Assembly: GCA_964017235.1 (NCBI GenBank)
Contig: OZ024928.1
Coordinates: 88,903,566-88,967,565 of the forward strand
Source: Sabellastarte sp. h YS-2021
Taxonomy: Eukaryota > Annelida > Polychaeta > Sabellida > Sabellidae
Direction of reading: 5' to 3'
DNA: 64,000 bases
Part shown: positions 55,801-61,800 of the stretch, in pieces
Numbering within the stretch: position 1 is the stretch's first letter
Layout: every line of letters begins with the position of its first letter
Translations under genes and position numbers: made by a program
Notes under the pieces: generated by a model
What the model was told of the DNA's origin: nothing
What the model saw: the letters and a program-made list of their open reading frames with translations, nothing else
Database searches by the model: none

Positions 55801-58800
55801 GGTCTGCCATGATCCAAAGTGGGTCCAAGAGTGAAGCAAGGTAGTTTTATAGTTCCTGTTCTTCTTCCTCGTTAGGTCAGAACTCTCAGCTCCCCTAGGT
55901 CCTATCGTACTGTCTAACTGAGTCCGTACTGGATCTCTGCATAAGCAAAAAAAGGGGGGGGCAAGAGGTCGATCCTAGAAGTGGGCTATCCTAGCCATCA
56001 CCGCACCGGATCCTCCTTGGGCACTTATATATATTTAGAGTTCTTAGGAATTCCCCTTTCTGAGGCTACTCTCCATCCAGTGGGTAGTTATTCTGCATCT
56101 GTCCACTAGGTAAGATGTATTAACGCAATAAAATAGAAAATTTAATAGGTAAATTAAGTTTTTATAAGTTAATACCTTACCTAGTGGACAGGGGGATTCC
56201 CACCCTACCTTCCCCGCTAAGCTTAGCCAAGGGAAATTTCTAAGGTAGATAACAAAAAGAGGAAGAGCGCATGCGCCACGCATGCGCAGTACACCGGCAG
56301 GGAGGCTATACAGCCCCCTGGCGAATGAACAGGACACTACCGGTCCCGGCCAGAGCCCAGCTCAGGACGTTTTTTTCTAACGTTTGGCGAGACCGGCAAG
56401 GCGCCGGACAAATGCATCTGTCCACTAGGTAAGGTATTAACTTATAAAAATTTAATTTACCTATTACATTTTCTATTTTAACTGCCCAATGGATTTCACC
56501 AAATAAAAGGCAACAAAAAAATTACTTTAAAAATGACATGAATAGAATATTTGCAGTTTAAATAAAACAACCACGTAAGTTGATGATCACTGAAATTCCA
56601 GCAAGATGAAAGGTGTAAGCAGGTGTTCATCTTTGGAAATATTTTTTAAAAAAACTACATATTTTGTATCACAAAGTTTTGTCTCATCAAATTACTCAAC
56701 AGAAATTGTAAGAAAAGCAATAAGGTGGCCACCACAGAGACAGATAAAGATTCTAAAATTGTTAACTATATTGTTGTACTCTTATTTCACAAATAATCAC
56801 TATATAGATGTTATCACCACTTAGGCTTGCTTTGAAAAAATGTTAAAGTTTCTCTGAAGCTAACTGTAAATTGCGGGCAGCTTTTGGCCTGAAATTCTTT
56901 CAAATTATGGAAATTTAAATTCCCTGTTTTCAAAAGGCAATTTTGTTAATTTCATTGCCATAGATCTTCCACATTCACTGGTACACACTAGTTGATTGTT
57001 TTGGCATCACTAGATTTGTTGTGACTTAAGCCACAGCTGATTGCTTAGTTATCAAAGTTATTGGAATGCAGATGTTGGAATGTATTTTCAGGCACCGTGA
57101 GGAGGATTATTAATGTATCTGACAGCAGCTGTATCTTTAAACTGATGTTCCTAGACCCCAGCCTCTTTGAGGAAGACAGACAAATATGCATGGGTGTAAC
57201 AAGTCCATACAAATTAGGTAAATCATCATTTTAAGAGACTGATTTTTATACAGAAATAATCTCTTCCTTACAGTGCTGTATGTTGGACCCAACTTCTTGG
57301 CCAGTAGCTGGATTGCAAGACCATGCTTGTTTAACTTATTATTATCGTTTATTGATCATCAATTGTGTGACATCATTTGAAGAGAAAAATATGGTCACTA
57401 GTATGTTAGGGGCATGTTCCTTACAGATTAGGAAATGAAGTCCTCCTTTTGGTAGATTATTGATGTGTGCATGCAGTCAAGCCAGATTTGGCTTTAGTTA
57501 GCACATTGCCCATTAGGACCAGTGATGAAAACATTTTGCTTCATAAGTTGTATGTTGGTGGATTATGTACTATTTTGGGGTGCTTATTTCAACTACATAT
57601 TGTATTTTCAACCTTTAAACTAAACAGCTTTGTGATAGATTCGTTTGGAAAATATCTTTGGTGCATAGTATACATGAATGTTTATCTAGCACTTGTGTCA
57701 TTGGTGTGAGCTTTTTTTTCATAATGACAAAAACATATCTGAATGGTTCAAAAGCTTTACATTCAAGCATTAATACTGGTGTATTTCATTTCAGCTACCT
57801 GCTGTTACCTCGTGACAGTTTTGCAGGATGGTCAAATCTTCAAAATCAACTGCGGTCTGAATGAAACTGCAGCAGCAGAACAGATCTCTCCTGTGTGAGT
57901 TTACTACATAAATTGTAGGATGTTTGATCGCTGTGGGATTTTTTTTTCCTCAGTGAAGCAATATACCCGATAGTTTCAATCAAAAAATGTGCATAAAAGC
58001 TACTTGTGTTGATGTTTTACATCTTGACTGACCAAATAAGGTGAATAAATATATGCTTTTTAGGATACCTTACTTGTACACTTAAATTTTCTTTTAGAAG
58101 TAAAACTTGTAATTTTCCTTTTAGTTTTCATATTTTTTGTGAAATATTGGTCAAAGGCTCTACAAAAGTCAGTATGCAGGGCTGGACATTCACACATGTT
58201 CACTTGCCCATGCAAGTGAACTTCCAGTCAGGACAAATGAATTTTATGCTTCCTTTGCCCACATGGCAAGTAACTAAAATACATTAAAATATTACTTTTT
58301 ACCCCACAGCCCTTAAGGGCTGTCGGGGTACTGTTTTCACCCATGGTGTCCGGATGGGCGGGCGGGCGGGCGGGCAGCAGGAAAAAGTTTGTCCGGGCTG
58401 TATCTCAGAAACCGTAAGGTGTAGGAAGTTGATATTTGGTAGGGACATTAGTTAGGATGTGTAGGTGTGCAACATCATGGTCTGACCTTGATTTGACCTT
58501 TGACCTTGCCGTAGTGACCTTGAGTTTGAAAATCTTGTCCGGGTTATATCTCGGAAACCGTAAGGTGTAGGAAGTTGATACTTGGCAGGGACATTGGTTA
58601 GGGGGTGTAGGTATGCAACATCATGGTCTGACCTTGATTTGACCTTGCCGTAGTGACCTTGACCTATAAAATCTTGTCCGGGCTATATTTCGGAAACCGT
58701 AAGGTGTAGGAAGTTGATATTTGGTAGGGACATTGGTTAGTGGGTGTAGGTGTGCAACGTCATGGTGTGACCTTGATTTAACCTTTGACCTTGCCGTAGT

Positions 58801-61800
58801 GACCTTGACCTATAAAATCTTGTCCGGGCTATATCTCGGAAACCGTAAGGTGTAGGAAGCTGATACTTGGTAGGGACATTGGTTAGGGGGTGTAGGTGTG
58901 CAACGTCATGGTGTGACCTTGATTTGACCTTTGACCTTGTCATAGTGGCCTTGACCTATAAAATCTTGTTGCACCTTTGGGTCTGTCTTTTGATGCAGAT
59001 TAAGCACTGTTAAAGTCATAGTAGAATTTATTAAGAATTTTACTTTTATAACTTCCCATTGTAACAGATGGAATTTCATCAAGTGAGCCACAGACTTTGC
59101 TCCAACACCACACATAAGCATTCATTGAATGTATTACCACTTCTGTATGCATGGTAATATTCAAAACATCTAAACCATAATTCAGCCATGTAGATGTAGA
59201 TAAAGAGTGTTGTAATGTTTCATTTACTGATTAATGCTGTCATCTTGTTATTGAATTATCTTGTTTTAATACTTCATCTTTACATGCGTTATCTTTCTCT
59301 TAGACATTATTTTCTCTATTTAAACATTGTTTGGACCTTTATATAACTGACAGTGCTCTGAAAGTATCCTGAACTTTGTACTGATACACTACTTGTATAT
59401 CTCATGGTGTTAAAAATATTTCCCTAGGCTGTGGGGTACGGGCATCTCTGATGCTATTTTTTAATGTATTTTAAGTCTAATAAATGACTACTTTTAAGGT
59501 TCTCTGCAAGACCACTGGGGACAACTTTTTCTGTAGTAACATGACATATATGACTAGCAACATGTCATGCATAAAACCCTATTAAAATGTAAGCACTTAT
59601 CTCAAGAAATGCTTAATAATCTATGGAACAACAAAGTATGGACAAGTAGATTTTAGGTCAGGGCAAGTGAAATCCACATGCCACTTACCCTCCTGGCATG
59701 GGATAAAAAATGTGAAAGTCGCCACAGTATGTGTAAGTGGCCAGTGAGGAAAGCCTTCCTTGACATGTCGGAAATTCTCAATACATTTGTGATTTTTGTG
59801 ACTAAATTGGGCCTCTGATCTTCTCTGATGCCAAATTAGCCAAAAATTTAATAACTTTGTCTTACTTTTTGTATAATTATGTATTTATGTTTATTATTCA
59901 ATTTTACAGTTTAAAAGAATGGGAGAGATACACTGTGATTGAGCCACTGTCTACATTGCCAGAACTGGTATGTTCTTTTTTGGGGTATAACTTTTGTAAA
60001 TTTTAAAATATTTATCTGAATTGGACATCTTTCACAAATATTTGTTTTCGTGATTTGTTGAAAGAAGATCTTTGCTGCAGCATTGTATCTTTTGTTTCAC
60101 ATTGCCTCACAATATATCACAAGGTAATGCAACTACAAGATGCATTTTTTTAAAATTTATTTTTGATTAACTTTTAGTTACAACTATACGTCAGTTGTAC
60201 ATTATATTATAAACGATGGTCCCTTCTTTAACAATAATAAAGTAATCGCTGCATGAATATCTGCAGAAAGGAGTAATTGTTCAGAGAAGAAAATCAATTA
60301 CTAATGTATAAATCCCGAATGGACATCTGCAGAAGAGAGTAGGTATTCAGCCTAATACTGTAAATACTGAGGAAGCATCTTCAGAGATTAGTAACTGTTT
60401 GCAGTAAGGTAATTAATTACTGATATATAAATGCTGAATGAACATCTGCAGAAAGGAGTAGTTTAGAGTAAGGTAATGCATTATTAAAGTGAATGCTAAA
60501 TTAAGTTATTGGAAATCATTGCTTGCAAAATTTTAACTGATGTCAGATTTGATTTGTGATGTCTCCTTCAATTTCAAATAATACCTCCTTCAATTTTAGA
60601 GGACATTCTACTACTGCAAAATCCCTTGTATGTGTCTGAGTATTGGTCCTAGAGTTTTGGAATGTCAAATCCAACTGTAAATCTTCTGTTGATATCAGAA
60701 TTGACCCGTGAAATCTCATTCAAGCTTAAATGATGTCACCACACCAAAAACTAAATTTATCCTGCTTATTATTGGTCCTTTGAGTGTGTGGACAACTAAT
60801 AAGAAATCATGGATTGTTGATTTGTCAATTTGACCCATGCTTCAAGGTCAAGTATGGTTGACTTGCCTCAAGGGGGTTATACATGCCTTTTGAATGATCC
60901 TTGGAGTTTAATATGTAAAACAATTTATTGGACATTTTGGGCTGTAAATATTTTGGCAATGTCAGAAGTATCCTGTGAGGTCTACTTCAAGGTCAGATGA
61001 CATCACCATAACTTTTAAAGTAAAAGCACTTGTCTCTGTGCACTTTTCCTATCTTGGGATACTTTGTGTCACGACACAATGTCAAGGTCATTTTGTTTTT
61101 GTGAAGGTTGTGACCTGTAGAAAGAATGGCCAGGTGTTCGTGGAGGACATTACAAATGGTCACATCATCCTGGAGGTGAAAGTCCCCTCTCCTTTCAGTG
61201 TGTTCATGCCATGGCAGCCTGTCTTTGCTGTGGGATCTAAAGGGACAATGCTTTATATCAAGGGATGCACCACTGAATGTGAGTATAGTAGGAAAACTTC
61301 CTGAATGACATATACAGAAAAAATATATCACGAATAAAGTTAACAATATTATACAAGTGCGTAACACAAGCATTATATTGTTAATCTTCATGAGTGATAT
61401 ATTTTTTCTATATATGTCTAATGAGGGATGTTTTACTTTTATTATCATCCATTTTGTATGATTTAGGAGTTAAATAAATCAATATTTAATGAGAGAATGT
61501 GAAAAAGGTTGTCAAAAAACATGCAGAACAGTGAATATAAAAATTTCAATCTTTAACTTCCAATATCTCAGTCATTTTTGTATGGAGTTTTATGCAACAA
61601 ACATGAGCAGAAGCACTGCAGTAAGACCTTTCTATTGATATTTGTAGGTTACACAGTTTCCAAGATATTAGCGGGAAAGTTATTCACAATTATTATCCAT
61701 GGTACGAAGGCGCCGTTGTATACAAAAAAATATATATTCTGCTCCGTATATCTCCCTCTACATGGGTCAAATACCTCTTGCAGTGGATAATGAAATATTA

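Larger units (their letters stand above)
49914..56480 (+). mobile_element. DIRS1-group tyrosine-recombinase retrotransposon
   Basis: The element shows inverted terminal repeats (about 200 bp), an internal complementary region, and gag-like, RT/RNase H and tyrosine recombinase frames in the DIRS order. It lies in the same orientation as the host gene, in the intron between exons 13 and 14. GC content is clearly higher than in the flanks. Lesions in gag and pol make this copy defective, though the recombinase frame is open. Edges are set from the match between each outer end and the internal complementary region. Confidence 0.92.
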
